Assembly: GCA_945900965.1 (NCBI GenBank)
Contig: CAMDKM010000012.1
Span: 33,544-97,543, forward strand
Direction: 5' to 3'
Source: Bordetella parapertussis
GTDB lineage: Bacteria > Pseudomonadota > Gammaproteobacteria > Burkholderiales > JACQAP01
DNA: 64,000 bases
Shown: in pieces, positions 15,953 through 24,185 of the stretch
How positions within the stretch are numbered: position 1 is the first letter of the stretch
Layout of the letters: each line of letters begins with the position of its first letter
Notes under the pieces: generated by a model
The model's input: only the letters and a program-made list of their open reading frames with translations
Told to the model about the DNA's origin: nothing
The model's database searches: none
Position numbers and translations under genes: made by a program

Positions 15953-17485
15953 TTACGCCACGTGGGATTTCTTGTCGACGTAACCGTAGTACGTATTGCT
16001 GCGCTCGCCGCCCATGGCCAGATAATCCGCCTTGATCTGCGAAATCTGGTCCTGTCTGAATGGCTTGCCTTCGCCGAGGCGCATGTCCAACTGGTACATA
16101 CGCGCGGAGTTCAGGCCGAAGATGTTCTGCTTGACTTCGCTGTTCGGTCCGCCGAGTTTGGTCTTGAATTTGAACTTCTTCATGATGTCGTCCGGGATCT
16201 CCAGGCGACGCATGGCTTCGATCTGCCATTGCGGGCTGCCATACCACACCGAGTCGGTTCCCCAGACCACGCGCTCCGCCCCCATCAAATTCACGAGCTG
16301 ACCGATGAAGGCCGCGCAGAACCGGGGGTTGGTGACGGCTGTGCTTGCAAATGTGCTGCCGATTTCCCCGTACACGTTGTTCACGCCGTACTTCTCCGGG
16401 ATGCGGGCCAGGTCTGTTGCCCACTCGACGTAACCCGTGTCGAGGAACTTCTGCAGGTCGGCGTCCGGCTGATCCGCGAGCCACGGGCGCAGGGCCGAGT
16501 GGTAGATGACGAAGTTCATGCCGGGCCAATCCTTGGCGGCCTTGCCGATGTCGCGTGCCGTGGCATGTTCCCAAGTGCCGGCGAATGCCTTTTCGTAATC
16601 GCGGGGCATCAGGCCCTTATGAATACAAATGGTGTTGATGCCGGACTTGATGGCCTTCTCGTAGAACGGATACATCAGTTTCTCGTCGTCGAGCTTCCAT
16701 GCGTACTTGGACGGGCCGAACGGATCGCCGATGGTGTAGGACTTCCAGGACACGGGCTTCAGAACCTCGATGCCGCGGTCCACTTCGTCCATCCAGTTCG
16801 GATACTTCGGGGTGATGACCGTGTGGCCCAGCATGCGGGTCTGGCCGGCCATCTTGTTGACCGCGCGGCAGGCGTTCTGGATCGCATCGTTGGACAGCAG
16901 CCACCAGGACGGATCGTCAAACGGCGCGCCCGACAGCAGCGACATTTTGGTGTCGGAGTCGAGGAAGATTTCCTTCAGGTAGTTGTCCATCTTGTAACGC
17001 GACAGGGTCATCGGCGCGTCATTGATGTTCGGATTGACCTTGGCGCCCACCGCCCACTTGGTCAGGCCGAGCAGGCCTTCCTGTTTGAAATCATCGCGGA
17101 TGAAGTGGGTCTGGTCGTCGAAAATGAACTGGCCGGAAAGCTGCTTGGCGCGGTAGTCGGACATTTCCATGTCGCCAGCCGCTTCCGCGTCGGAGACATC
17201 CCAGACCGGGCCAAACACCTTGTTCATTGCGGCAAACGCCAAGGCCATGCCTGCACTGGTGGCCAGGAACTGGCGGCGGTCCATGTTGTGACGCTTGGCC
17301 TGAACATCGGCCATTTCCTTGATCAGCCCCTCGACCTGGCGCTGCTTTTCGGTCTGCGGAAGCGGATTGTATTCACCGTTGGATACAACCTGGGTTGGGA
17401 CGGGCGAGCGAAATGCCACTTCGTCCGCCGGCGCGACGAGTTTCATTTCCTCGTCGCTCATGTGTACACCTATATGTCTTTGCAT
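15953..17485 (-). CDS. Tat-exported amidohydrolase-2 family protein
   Basis: Metal-dependent hydrolase fold (amidohydrolase_2, TIM barrel) of 510 residues. A twin-arginine signal sits near residues 68-90 (MDRRQFLATSAGMALAFAA), behind an unusually long N-terminal cytoplasmic stretch. Likely metal or active-site residues appear in FDDQTHFIRDD, ICIHKGL, VIYHSAL and VWGTDSVWYGSP. The first position has a single His rather than the common HxH, which fits the decarboxylase/hydratase branch. Tat export puts the folded, metal-loaded enzyme in the periplasm, where the neighbouring PQQ enzymes also work. This suggests a joint pathway for an aromatic or alicyclic substrate, but the reaction is not known. 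Confidence 0.85.
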   Translation of the reverse strand: MQRHIGVHMSDEEMKLVAPADEVAFRSPVPTQVVSNGEYNPLPQTEKQRQVEGLIKEMADVQAKRHNMDRRQFLATSAGMALAFAAMNKVFGPVWDVSDAEAAGDMEMSDYRAKQLSGQFIFDDQTHFIRDDFKQEGLLGLTKWAVGAKVNPNINDAPMTLSRYKMDNYLKEIFLDSDTKMSLLSGAPFDDPSWWLLSNDAIQNACRAVNKMAGQTRMLGHTVITPKYPNWMDEVDRGIEVLKPVSWKSYTIGDPFGPSKYAWKLDDEKLMYPFYEKAIKSGINTICIHKGLMPRDYEKAFAGTWEHATARDIGKAAKDWPGMNFVIYHSALRPWLADQPDADLQKFLDTGYVEWATDLARIPEKYGVNNVYGEIGSTFASTAVTNPRFCAAFIGQLVNLMGAERVVWGTDSVWYGSPQWQIEAMRRLEIPDDIMKKFKFKTKLGGPNSEVKQNIFGLNSARMYQLDMRLGEGKPFRQDQISQIKADYLAMGGERSNTYYGYVDKKSHVA

Positions 17486-17562
17486 AGCTATTGACTCCCC
17501 CTCTTGTGGTTCGGGTTGAAAAACATTCTGAGACTGCCTGACTGCCTTGCGTTTCGTGCCTC

Positions 17563-17582
17563 CCGACCCTTGCGGGTCGGGG
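17563..17582 (-). terminator. Hairpin after the small secreted gene
   Basis: CCCGACCC TTGC GGGTCGGG forms a perfect 8-bp stem just after the stop of the small periplasmic gene. It has no T run, so it may act as an mRNA-stabilising hairpin or weak attenuator before the amidohydrolase gene, not as a full terminator. Confidence 0.5.
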
Positions 17583-17589
17583 ATTCCTG

Positions 17590-17874
17590 CTACTTCTTGC
17601 GATCGTCGAACTTGTACTCCGGGTCCGGCGCGTCAACGCCTTCGCAAGCCGCCTTCACGTTGTTCTTGGCGTTGTTGCAGGCCGTTCCGAGGGCGACCAT
17701 GGAATCGCTCGCGGCGTTCTTCTCGTCGCAAAAATACTCCATTTGCGACCTGGCGTCCTTGCAGTTGCCGGCGCGCTCCAGGCGGGATTGCTGATCGTCG
17801 GCTGCGCGCAGCGGGCCAACGGATGCTGCCGTCAGTCCGGCCAGCGCGGCCAACACGGCGAATTTCAATTTCAT
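17590..17874 (-). CDS. Small secreted protein with four cysteines
   Basis: Protein of 94 residues with a clear signal peptide (KFAVLAALAGLTAASVGPLR). The mature part has four cysteines (GNCKDARSQMEYFCDEKN and later GTACNNAKNNVKAACEG) and a charged tail. It looks like a small helical disulfide-bonded periplasmic protein; I do not recognise the family. GAGGAG seven bases upstream supports the ATG at 17874. It is the first gene of the minus-strand run that ends with the PQQ enzymes and probably shares its promoter with the amidohydrolase. Confidence 0.7.
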   Translation of the reverse strand: MKLKFAVLAALAGLTAASVGPLRAADDQQSRLERAGNCKDARSQMEYFCDEKNAASDSMVALGTACNNAKNNVKAACEGVDAPDPEYKFDDRKK

Positions 17875-18513
17875 TCTCAATCTCCTCTTGATGGTGAGTT
17901 ATTTAAGCGGTGTGAAGAATCCGGGCTTTGGTCACTCGGAGATCAGTTTTTTTCACGGGACCTTCCGGATAGATGCAGCGAGCGCGGAAGAGCGGCGGAG
18001 CGCCTGCGCCATTTGAGCGGGAGGGCTGAGCCTTCGCCATTCTCGTGGCAGGGCGTTCGAGAGATTCGAGTGACGGCAGAACAACGGGCGGGATTGCCGA
18101 CGAATATGTCCTCGGCCGCGGGCGCACGTCTGACCCTGGGCATAGGACATGCCCAAGCGGACAAGCGTTGAATATGTACAACGCGGTTTCGTTGCATCGT
18201 CTCCCCCTAGTTGGCGTAGTACGCCATTCCCCCAGGGGCTCGGTCAGGCGCCAAATCCGCAGCGCAAGACGGGTAGTTGTTATTGCCCCAAGCAGCCCAC
18301 AGTGTAAGAGAAATTTAGCAGTATGCAAGGGGTGAAGCCGATTCTCGCCTTGTCGCTTAAATCGTTCTGTGCTGCAACATCAAAACTCACATCTGCGGTG
18401 GGCTTGGCGTCGGCGCTTTATTTCAGAGGCTGATGGCCAAACTTCGACTCCGCGGCAAGGAATTCAGCGGCGCCCATCCAAGTAATTGTGTCGCGCCGCA
18501 ATATTCGGGAATA
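17875..18513. other. Long intergenic region upstream of the oxidation cluster
   Basis: About 640 bases between the minus-strand small secreted gene and the minus-strand enolase-family gene. No convincing gene is present on either strand. The notable content is a 15-base palindrome flanked by C-rich tracts at about 18203-18233 (listed separately), which may control the oxidation cluster. Confidence 0.45.
18212..18226. promoter_or_regulatory. Candidate operator palindrome
   Basis: TGGCGTAGTACGCCA is a perfect inverted repeat of 7 + 1 + 7 bases. It sits symmetrically between CCCCCTAG on the left and TTCCCCC on the right, about 340 bases upstream of the first gene of the periplasmic oxidation cluster. 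The symmetry and place suggest a binding site for a dimeric activator, for example a LuxR-type response regulator. The regulator is not in the window. Confidence 0.4.
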
Positions 18514-19602
18514 TCACAATACGAGATAACGCTGGACGGCTTTTTCGTCCCATTCGATGCCAGCGCCTAGCCGCTCGGGAATAAGGACTTGACCCTCTTT
18601 GATCACGAAAGGCTCCCGCAGGATCGAGTTGCCCCAATCCATGTATTCCAGCCAATGGCAGGTGGGCGTCACGGCAAGTAAGTGCGCACTGAACTCGGGG
18701 AACAGATGGCTGGACATGTCTAGCCCGTTGGCGTGGGCCAATGCCGCAGCTCGCATCCAGCCGGTAACGCCGCCGATACGCTGCACATCGGGCATGTAAT
18801 ACTCCGCCGCCCCGGCCTCGATGGCCTTCTGCATTTCGAAGGTATTGAGGAAATTTTCCCCGATCTGGACCGGAGTTTTCACTTCCGCGGCAATTTTCGC
18901 GCAGCCACTGTAGTTGTCGTGCCGAATCGGCTCCTCGATCCAGTACAACCCTTCTTCGTCCAGCGCCCGGCCCCGCATCAACGCTTCGCTCACACTTAAG
19001 GATTGATTGAAGTCCGTCATGAGGCAGGCGTCGTTGCCGATGCGCTTCTTGACGTTGCGCACCGCTGCGAGGTCCTGCTTGAAATCGGGCCGGCCGATGC
19101 GCAGCTTCACCGCGTTGAACCCGCCTTCCTGCATCAACTGAGCCGCTTCGTCGGCGACCCTGGCGGGATCCTGAATCCACAGGCCACAACTGTTATAAGC
19201 CCGGATTGGCTTGACCGCGCCGCCCAGTGCGCAGGCTAGAGGCACTCCCAGCGCTTTGGCGTAGACATCCCAGACCGCCATGTCGATGCCGGCGATAGCC
19301 TGGCCGATGATGCCGTGACTGTCGAGCAGCGTGAGACTCCTGCGCATCCTGGCTTCGATCTCATAGGGCGCGAGGGCATCGCCCTGGATGATTTCCGCCA
19401 TGGCCTCGACGCCGGCAACGGTCGCCTTGAGCATGCGTTGCTGGAAGGCAAAGATGTAACTGCTGCCGGTAATGCCGCCCGAGGTCTCGATATCGATCAG
19501 CACCAGGGCGGCGGCGGGAATGGCGCCCGAGGCGGATACCGGCGGGCGCTTAATCGGCGCCATCACCGCGCGGGCGCGGATGTTCTTGATTGTGAGTTTC
19601 AT
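18514..19602 (-). CDS. Mandelate racemase/muconate lactonizing enzyme family protein
   Basis: Enolase-superfamily enzyme of 362 residues, which would abstract the alpha-proton of a carboxylate with the help of Mg2+. Residues line up with mandelate racemase: metal ligands Asp197 (TDFNQ), Glu223 (WIEEP) and Glu249 (GEN), the His299-Asp272 dyad (SSHLFPE, DVQRIGG) and Glu319. The base motif is K166-L-R168, not Lys-X-Lys, so the second lysine is an arginine. That argues against a true two-base racemase and for a dehydratase or one-base epimerase. Its neighbour on the same strand is a PanE-like reductase, separated by a repeat array. Confidence 0.88.
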   Translation of the reverse strand: MKLTIKNIRARAVMAPIKRPPVSASGAIPAAALVLIDIETSGGITGSSYIFAFQQRMLKATVAGVEAMAEIIQGDALAPYEIEARMRRSLTLLDSHGIIGQAIAGIDMAVWDVYAKALGVPLACALGGAVKPIRAYNSCGLWIQDPARVADEAAQLMQEGGFNAVKLRIGRPDFKQDLAAVRNVKKRIGNDACLMTDFNQSLSVSEALMRGRALDEEGLYWIEEPIRHDNYSGCAKIAAEVKTPVQIGENFLNTFEMQKAIEAGAAEYYMPDVQRIGGVTGWMRAAALAHANGLDMSSHLFPEFSAHLLAVTPTCHWLEYMDWGNSILREPFVIKEGQVLIPERLGAGIEWDEKAVQRYLVL

Positions 19603-19627
19603 TTTTTACCTCAAAAGTAAAAATCTC

Positions 19628-19802
19628 GACGCAAAGACGCAAAGACCGCAAAGTTCGCAAAGAATATCCAATGCGTTGGCAAATATCTTGAACCCGCCGG
19701 ACGAGTAGCCATTTTTTACTTTGCTACGCATACCACTTTCTGGCGAGAACTTTATTTTTCGCATTCCTTTGCGTTCTTTGCGCCCTTTGCGTCTTTGCGT
19801 CG
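19628..19802. repeat. Inverted array of the word CGCAAAG
   Basis: The left arm (19628-19662) repeats CGCAAAG four times in close spacing. After about 105 unrelated bases the right arm (19767-19802) carries the same words inverted (CTTTGCG four times). The arms are about 35 bases long and match in all but a few places. This is the same architecture as the arrays at 3111, 53772 and 60221, but with a different word. Confidence 0.85.
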
Positions 19803-19811
19803 GGTGTTTCT

Positions 19812-20747
19812 TTAGATTTGAGCCTCTGCGGGACGCCCATTGGCGTACAGCTTGAGTGCTGCGTAAACAAACTGGTTGGCAGGGGTGGGGATGCCGAGTT
19901 CGCGCCCGAATTTGCCCACCATGCCTGACAGCCATGGCACCTCCAGCCGGTTGCCGCGGCGCAGGTCGCCGCACATTGAGGCCACCATGGCAGGCGGATA
20001 AGCATCGATGACTTTTAACTGGTCGCTCACTATATCCGGGGCGAACTGGATGCTTTTGGCGCGACCGATGGCAATGACTTCTTCCATGACAGCCTGCAAC
20101 AGCGCACGGGTATCGGGATCGGAGCGGATGGGCCCTACCGGCATCCGCATCAGTGACGTCATGGCGGACAGCGTGACCAGGCGCACGTATTTTTCCCATA
20201 TCGCTTTCTGGATATCGCCCACCAATTCCGCCTTGAACTTGGCGCGCAGGCAGGCCTCATGGAATGCCGTCGAGCGCGCCGATGGCTTGCCATCGAGTTC
20301 GCCGAAAAACAGCGTCGCCATATTGCCGTTGTGGCGAATGACGCCGGGGGATTCGATCAACGCCGCGATATTCGCGACCCCGCCCATGACGTGTTCGCGC
20401 CCAAGCGCCTGCAATAGCGTATCCACCGCCGCCACGCCGTTCTGGAAGGACACCACAACTGTGTTGGGCCCAATCAGCGCTTTTGCGGCATGCGCGGCAT
20501 CTTCGGTGGACCAGAGTTTGACGGCAATCATGACCACGTCCGCAGGCCCGACGGATCGGGTATCGGTAGCCGTCTTGACCTTGGGCAGGTGCAATTCGCC
20601 TAGCGCACTCAGAATTTTGAGGCCATTATTGTTCAGTGCGTCGAGGTGGGCTCCACGTGCGACGAATGTGACGTCCTCGCCGCTGGCCGCCAGCCGTCCA
20701 CCGAAATACCCCCCTACACCGCCACTGCCGATCACCACGATTTTCAT
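19812..20747 (-). CDS. panE: 2-dehydropantoate 2-reductase family protein (PanE/ApbA)
   Basis: NADPH-dependent reductase of 311 residues. PanE reduces ketopantoate to pantoate in coenzyme A synthesis. The Rossmann motif GSGGVGGYFGG is at residues 7-17, and VVSFQNGV and a MIAVKLWST segment with the family lysine follow. Many bacteria have several paralogs of this family that act on other 2-oxoacids, so pantothenate synthesis is likely but not certain. The ATG at 20747 directly precedes the Rossmann strand. It shares its orientation with the enolase-superfamily gene. Confidence 0.85.
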   Translation of the reverse strand: MKIVVIGSGGVGGYFGGRLAASGEDVTFVARGAHLDALNNNGLKILSALGELHLPKVKTATDTRSVGPADVVMIAVKLWSTEDAAHAAKALIGPNTVVVSFQNGVAAVDTLLQALGREHVMGGVANIAALIESPGVIRHNGNMATLFFGELDGKPSARSTAFHEACLRAKFKAELVGDIQKAIWEKYVRLVTLSAMTSLMRMPVGPIRSDPDTRALLQAVMEEVIAIGRAKSIQFAPDIVSDQLKVIDAYPPAMVASMCGDLRRGNRLEVPWLSGMVGKFGRELGIPTPANQFVYAALKLYANGRPAEAQI

Positions 20748-20898
20748 TGCCGGGATCCCACCTCTGAAGGAAAGACCCGCCATGGTAGCCGCTTGTGTCG
20801 AATATTCAAACGGGGCGCATTGCGAGCCGCAGGTGTCCGGACTAATATGCCTTCAGCCCTGACGGCAAATCTCTTTTGCCCGGCGCCCCGGAATCTCC

Positions 20899-22086
20899 AT
20901 GAACCGACCCGAAAAAATTCCCCATTCCCGCATCGCCTCCCGCATGGAGGGCATCGAGCCGTTTCACGTCATGGCCTTGATCGCGCGCTCGCGCGAAATC
21001 GAGGCCCAGGGCCGCCGCGTCGCCAACATGGTAGTGGGCGAGCCGGATTTTCCGACGCCGCCGCGAATTTCGGAAGCCGGCATACGCGCCATCCAATCGG
21101 GTCGTGTGGGTTATACGCAGTCGCTTGGCATCCCTGAGTTGCGAGAGAGCATTGCCGACTGGTATCAGACACGGTACGGCGTGAAGGTGCCCGCCTCGCG
21201 AATTGTGGTGAGCACCGGCTCATCGGGGGCGCTGCTGATGGCTATGGGGGCTGTGCTGTCGCCAGGCGATGAAGTGCTGATGACCGATCCCGGGTACCCC
21301 TGCAATCGTCATTTCGTTCGTACCATGGAAGGACGTGCGATCGGTGTTCCTGTCGGGGCTTCGACGGCTTATCAGTTGACCGATGCACTCGTGCGCCAGC
21401 GCTGGAGTGCGAACACCGCGGCGGTATTGATTGCTTCGCCTTCGAACCCGACCGGCACACTGATCGATCAAGGGGAACTTCGGCGCATTCATGCGACTGT
21501 GCGGGAACGCGGTGGCGTCTTGCTGGTGGACGAGATCTACCATGGGCTGACCTATGGACAGAAGGATCGTACGGCCCTCGATATCTCCGATGAAATTTTT
21601 GTCATCAACAGCTTCTCGAAATATTTCGGCATGACCGGCTGGCGCCTGGGCTGGATGGTGGTGCCGGAGCGGTATTTCGATGCCGTGGACAGGCTCGCGC
21701 AGAACCTGTTCATCTCGTCATCCGAGGTTGCGCAAAAGGCCGCTCTTGCCGCGTTTCATCCCGACACCGTAGCCCTTCTCGAACAGCGCCGGGACGCGTA
21801 TCGCGCCCAACGCGATTTCCTGCTGCCAGCGCTTCGCCAGTTGGGTTTCGAAATTCCGGTCACGCCGGAAGGCGCTTTCTATATCTACGCGAACTGCAAG
21901 CGGTTGACAGATGACAGCTACCGTTTTTGCTGGGATCTGCTCGAAAAGGCGGGCGTGGCGGTCACGCCGGGCATCGATTTCGGCGAGCACCGCGCGAAGC
22001 AGAATGTGCGATTTTCCTATCCGAAGTCGATTGATGTGCTGCAAATGGGAGTCGAGCGGATTGCCGGATTTCTTCGAAAGACCTGA
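20899..22086 (+). CDS. PLP-dependent class I/II aminotransferase
   Basis: Fold-type I aminotransferase of 395 residues. The PLP-binding lysine is Lys241 in NSFSKYFGMTGWRLGW. Other hallmarks are MVVGEPDFPTPP, SSGALLMAMGA, IASPSNPTGTLID and VLLVDEIYHGLTY, and the substrate-carboxylate arginine lies near the C-terminus (VRFSYP). The pattern is closest to the aspartate/aromatic aminotransferase group often annotated as AspC-like or AatA-like. It is followed by an alpha/beta hydrolase gene after about 80 bases in the same direction. Substrate preference cannot be read from sequence. Confidence 0.92.
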   Translation: MNRPEKIPHSRIASRMEGIEPFHVMALIARSREIEAQGRRVANMVVGEPDFPTPPRISEAGIRAIQSGRVGYTQSLGIPELRESIADWYQTRYGVKVPASRIVVSTGSSGALLMAMGAVLSPGDEVLMTDPGYPCNRHFVRTMEGRAIGVPVGASTAYQLTDALVRQRWSANTAAVLIASPSNPTGTLIDQGELRRIHATVRERGGVLLVDEIYHGLTYGQKDRTALDISDEIFVINSFSKYFGMTGWRLGWMVVPERYFDAVDRLAQNLFISSSEVAQKAALAAFHPDTVALLEQRRDAYRAQRDFLLPALRQLGFEIPVTPEGAFYIYANCKRLTDDSYRFCWDLLEKAGVAVTPGIDFGEHRAKQNVRFSYPKSIDVLQMGVERIAGFLRKT

Positions 22087-22164
22087 AGAGGCGAGGACGA
22101 CTGGCACGGAGGCATTAAAGCATTTACCCTTTGCGTATTCCTCCTTCCCGACTTCAACAACATC

Positions 22165-23028
22165 ATGACTTTCATGCACGGATTGAAACAGCAGACCCTC
22201 CGAGCCAACGGCGTGCGGATCAATGTGTGGGCGGGAGGCCGCGGTGAACCGGTGTTGCTGCTGCACGGCTATCCGCAGACTGCGCAGATGTGGCGCAAAG
22301 TGGTTCCCGGCCTGCTGAACGATTTTTCCGTCGTGTGTCCGGATTTGCGCGGCTATGGCGATTCGGACAAGCCGCGCGACGGCTACGACAAGAAGTCCAT
22401 GGCCAGGGACATGCATGAAGTCATGCTGGCACTGGGCTTTCCTCGTTACGCGCTGGCTGGCCATGATCGCGGAGCGCGGGTGTCGCACCGGCTGGCCATG
22501 GATTACCCCGAAGCGGTGAAAAACCTCACTGTGCTCGATATTGTTCCGACGCATACGGTGTTTCGCGACACCGGGCGGGAACTGGCGGCAGCCTACTGGC
22601 ACTGGTTCTTTTTTCAGGCGCCCGACCTGCCGGAAATCATGCTTGCCAACAGTGCCGAACCGTTTCTGCGACAAATGTTTCGCTCACTGAGTTTTCGTCA
22701 GGACGCGATCGAACCCGCGATGTTTGCCGAATATCTGCGCGCCTTCACGCTGCCGGGCACAATCCGGGCCGGCCTGGAGGACTACCGTGCGGCCGCAACG
22801 GTGGATTTTTCCGACGATGAGCGCGATCTGGGCAGAAACATTCAGTGCCCGACGCTGGCGATCTGGGGCGAGTTTGGCAAGATGCACACGTTGTTCGACG
22901 TGCTTGGAAGCTGGCGGCAGAAGGCCGCGGATGTTCGCGGCCGGCCGCTGCCCTGCGGGCACTTCATCCCCGAGGAGGCGCCGGAAGAATTGCTGGCCGA
23001 ATTGCGGCCGTTTCTGAAAACGGGTTGA
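22165..23028 (+). CDS. Alpha/beta hydrolase of the haloacetate (fluoroacetate) dehalogenase type
   Basis: Alpha/beta-hydrolase of 287 residues. Compared with the well-studied fluoroacetate dehalogenase, most key residues are found at a constant offset of nine: nucleophile Asp101 (GHDRGARVSHR), Arg102 and Arg105 that bind the carboxylate, acid Asp125 (VLDIVPTH), and His146-Trp147 (YWHWFFFQAP) that hold the halide. His266 (LPCGHFIPEEAPEE) is the catalytic histidine. These match residues needed for C-F or C-Cl cleavage of haloacetates, but close relatives may only hydrolyse esters or chlorides. Confidence 0.85.
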   Translation: MTFMHGLKQQTLRANGVRINVWAGGRGEPVLLLHGYPQTAQMWRKVVPGLLNDFSVVCPDLRGYGDSDKPRDGYDKKSMARDMHEVMLALGFPRYALAGHDRGARVSHRLAMDYPEAVKNLTVLDIVPTHTVFRDTGRELAAAYWHWFFFQAPDLPEIMLANSAEPFLRQMFRSLSFRQDAIEPAMFAEYLRAFTLPGTIRAGLEDYRAAATVDFSDDERDLGRNIQCPTLAIWGEFGKMHTLFDVLGSWRQKAADVRGRPLPCGHFIPEEAPEELLAELRPFLKTG

Positions 23029-23095
23029 ACCAGTGCGTTGGAGCGCTGTCAATCGGACCGGACTCAGAATCGAAGTGCCTTGACCGGAGCTTGCC

Positions 23096-23962
23096 GTGAA
23101 GAAAATAACCCGAATCCTGATTGTCTTGCTGGTATGCGCCACCTCCGCATGGGCTGTTGAACAGGAGGAAACTTACACCGATCTGGTGCCCGGGCAGGGC
23201 ATGCTCGATCCCGCGGGCCTGGCGCGGCTTATCCAGAACAACGACGTGCGCGCCATGAACAATGTGGCTCTGCTGTGGGCCAAGGGGTACGACGGCAAGC
23301 AAAGTTATACAGAGGCGATGCTGTGGTGGAAGGAGGCGGCTCGCCGCGGCTACACCGTAGCCATGAACAACATCGGCCTGCTGTATGCCAACGGACATGG
23401 CGTGGCGCAGGACTTCAAACAGGCGCTCGAGTGGTGGCATCAGTCGGCATTTCTGGGCAATGCCTGGGCCATGAACAATGTCGGCGACCTTTACGAAAAC
23501 GGTCTCGGCGTCGAACAAAGCCTCTCCATGGCCATGACTTGGTACAAGAGTGCGGCCGAACAGGGCGAGCCCTTGGGCATGTACAACGTCGGGTTGCTTT
23601 ACGAAGCCGGCAAAGGGGTGGCGCGGGACGACGCCGAGGCGCTTTCCTGGTTCCGCAAGTCCGCCGATAAAGCTTATGCCTCGGCCATGCATCGCATCGG
23701 CGCAATGTATCGGGATGGTCGCGCGGTGAGCGCCGATCCGGTTGAGGCCCTTGCGTGGTTCCGGGTGGCCGATGGACGTTTTTCACCCCAGGATGCCGAC
23801 GAAGCCGCGCAGAATCACATACAAATCGAAAAACTTTCCCGACAGATGGGAGCCGCGGAACTTGAACGCGCCCTCGAACGGGCCAAGACGATCGATGCCA
23901 TGACGCGACCTGCGCTATCGCCGGCCCCAAAAACCACAGGGTCCGACGGAAAGGCCACTTGA
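23096..23962 (+). CDS. Secreted Sel1-repeat protein (copy 1)
   Basis: Exported protein of 288 residues (GTG start, signal IVLLVCATSAWAVE) built of Sel1-like repeats of about 36 residues. Examples are AMNNIGLLYANGHGVAQDF, AMNNVGDLYENGLGVEQS, MYNVGLLYEAGKGVARDD and AMHRIGAMYRDGRAVSADP. Such solenoids bind other proteins. It precedes a paralog in the same direction; the two share most repeat sequences and an identical repeat order, so they arose by duplication. The C-terminus is a Pro/Ala/Lys-rich tail. The partner is unknown. Confidence 0.88.
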   Translation: MKKITRILIVLLVCATSAWAVEQEETYTDLVPGQGMLDPAGLARLIQNNDVRAMNNVALLWAKGYDGKQSYTEAMLWWKEAARRGYTVAMNNIGLLYANGHGVAQDFKQALEWWHQSAFLGNAWAMNNVGDLYENGLGVEQSLSMAMTWYKSAAEQGEPLGMYNVGLLYEAGKGVARDDAEALSWFRKSADKAYASAMHRIGAMYRDGRAVSADPVEALAWFRVADGRFSPQDADEAAQNHIQIEKLSRQMGAAELERALERAKTIDAMTRPALSPAPKTTGSDGKAT

Positions 23963-24185
23963 CCGCCTTTCGTCGCAGCAAAGCGCGAACCCGGAAAACA
24001 GCTCGCCTGCCGGCGTATCGATAAACTCATGATGATTAGAGTGTTTGCCCAAATGTCTGACGTGGAGGGTAAAACCCCTACGAAGGAATAGGTTTTATCC
24101 CTAGGAGATCATCGGGTTAAGCTGCTAGCGAAATAATCGCGCAAACGTCAGTCTTCATCCATCTCACTCGATGGGGGCTGCCGCG

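Noticed and set aside
15944..17494. Plus-strand open frame of 516 codons
   Set aside because: Antisense shadow of the Tat-exported amidohydrolase.
24069..24107. Riboswitch-like hairpin between the Sel1 genes
   Set aside because: Only a single short stem (GGTAAAACC / GGTTTTATCC) is visible and no known riboswitch core is present.
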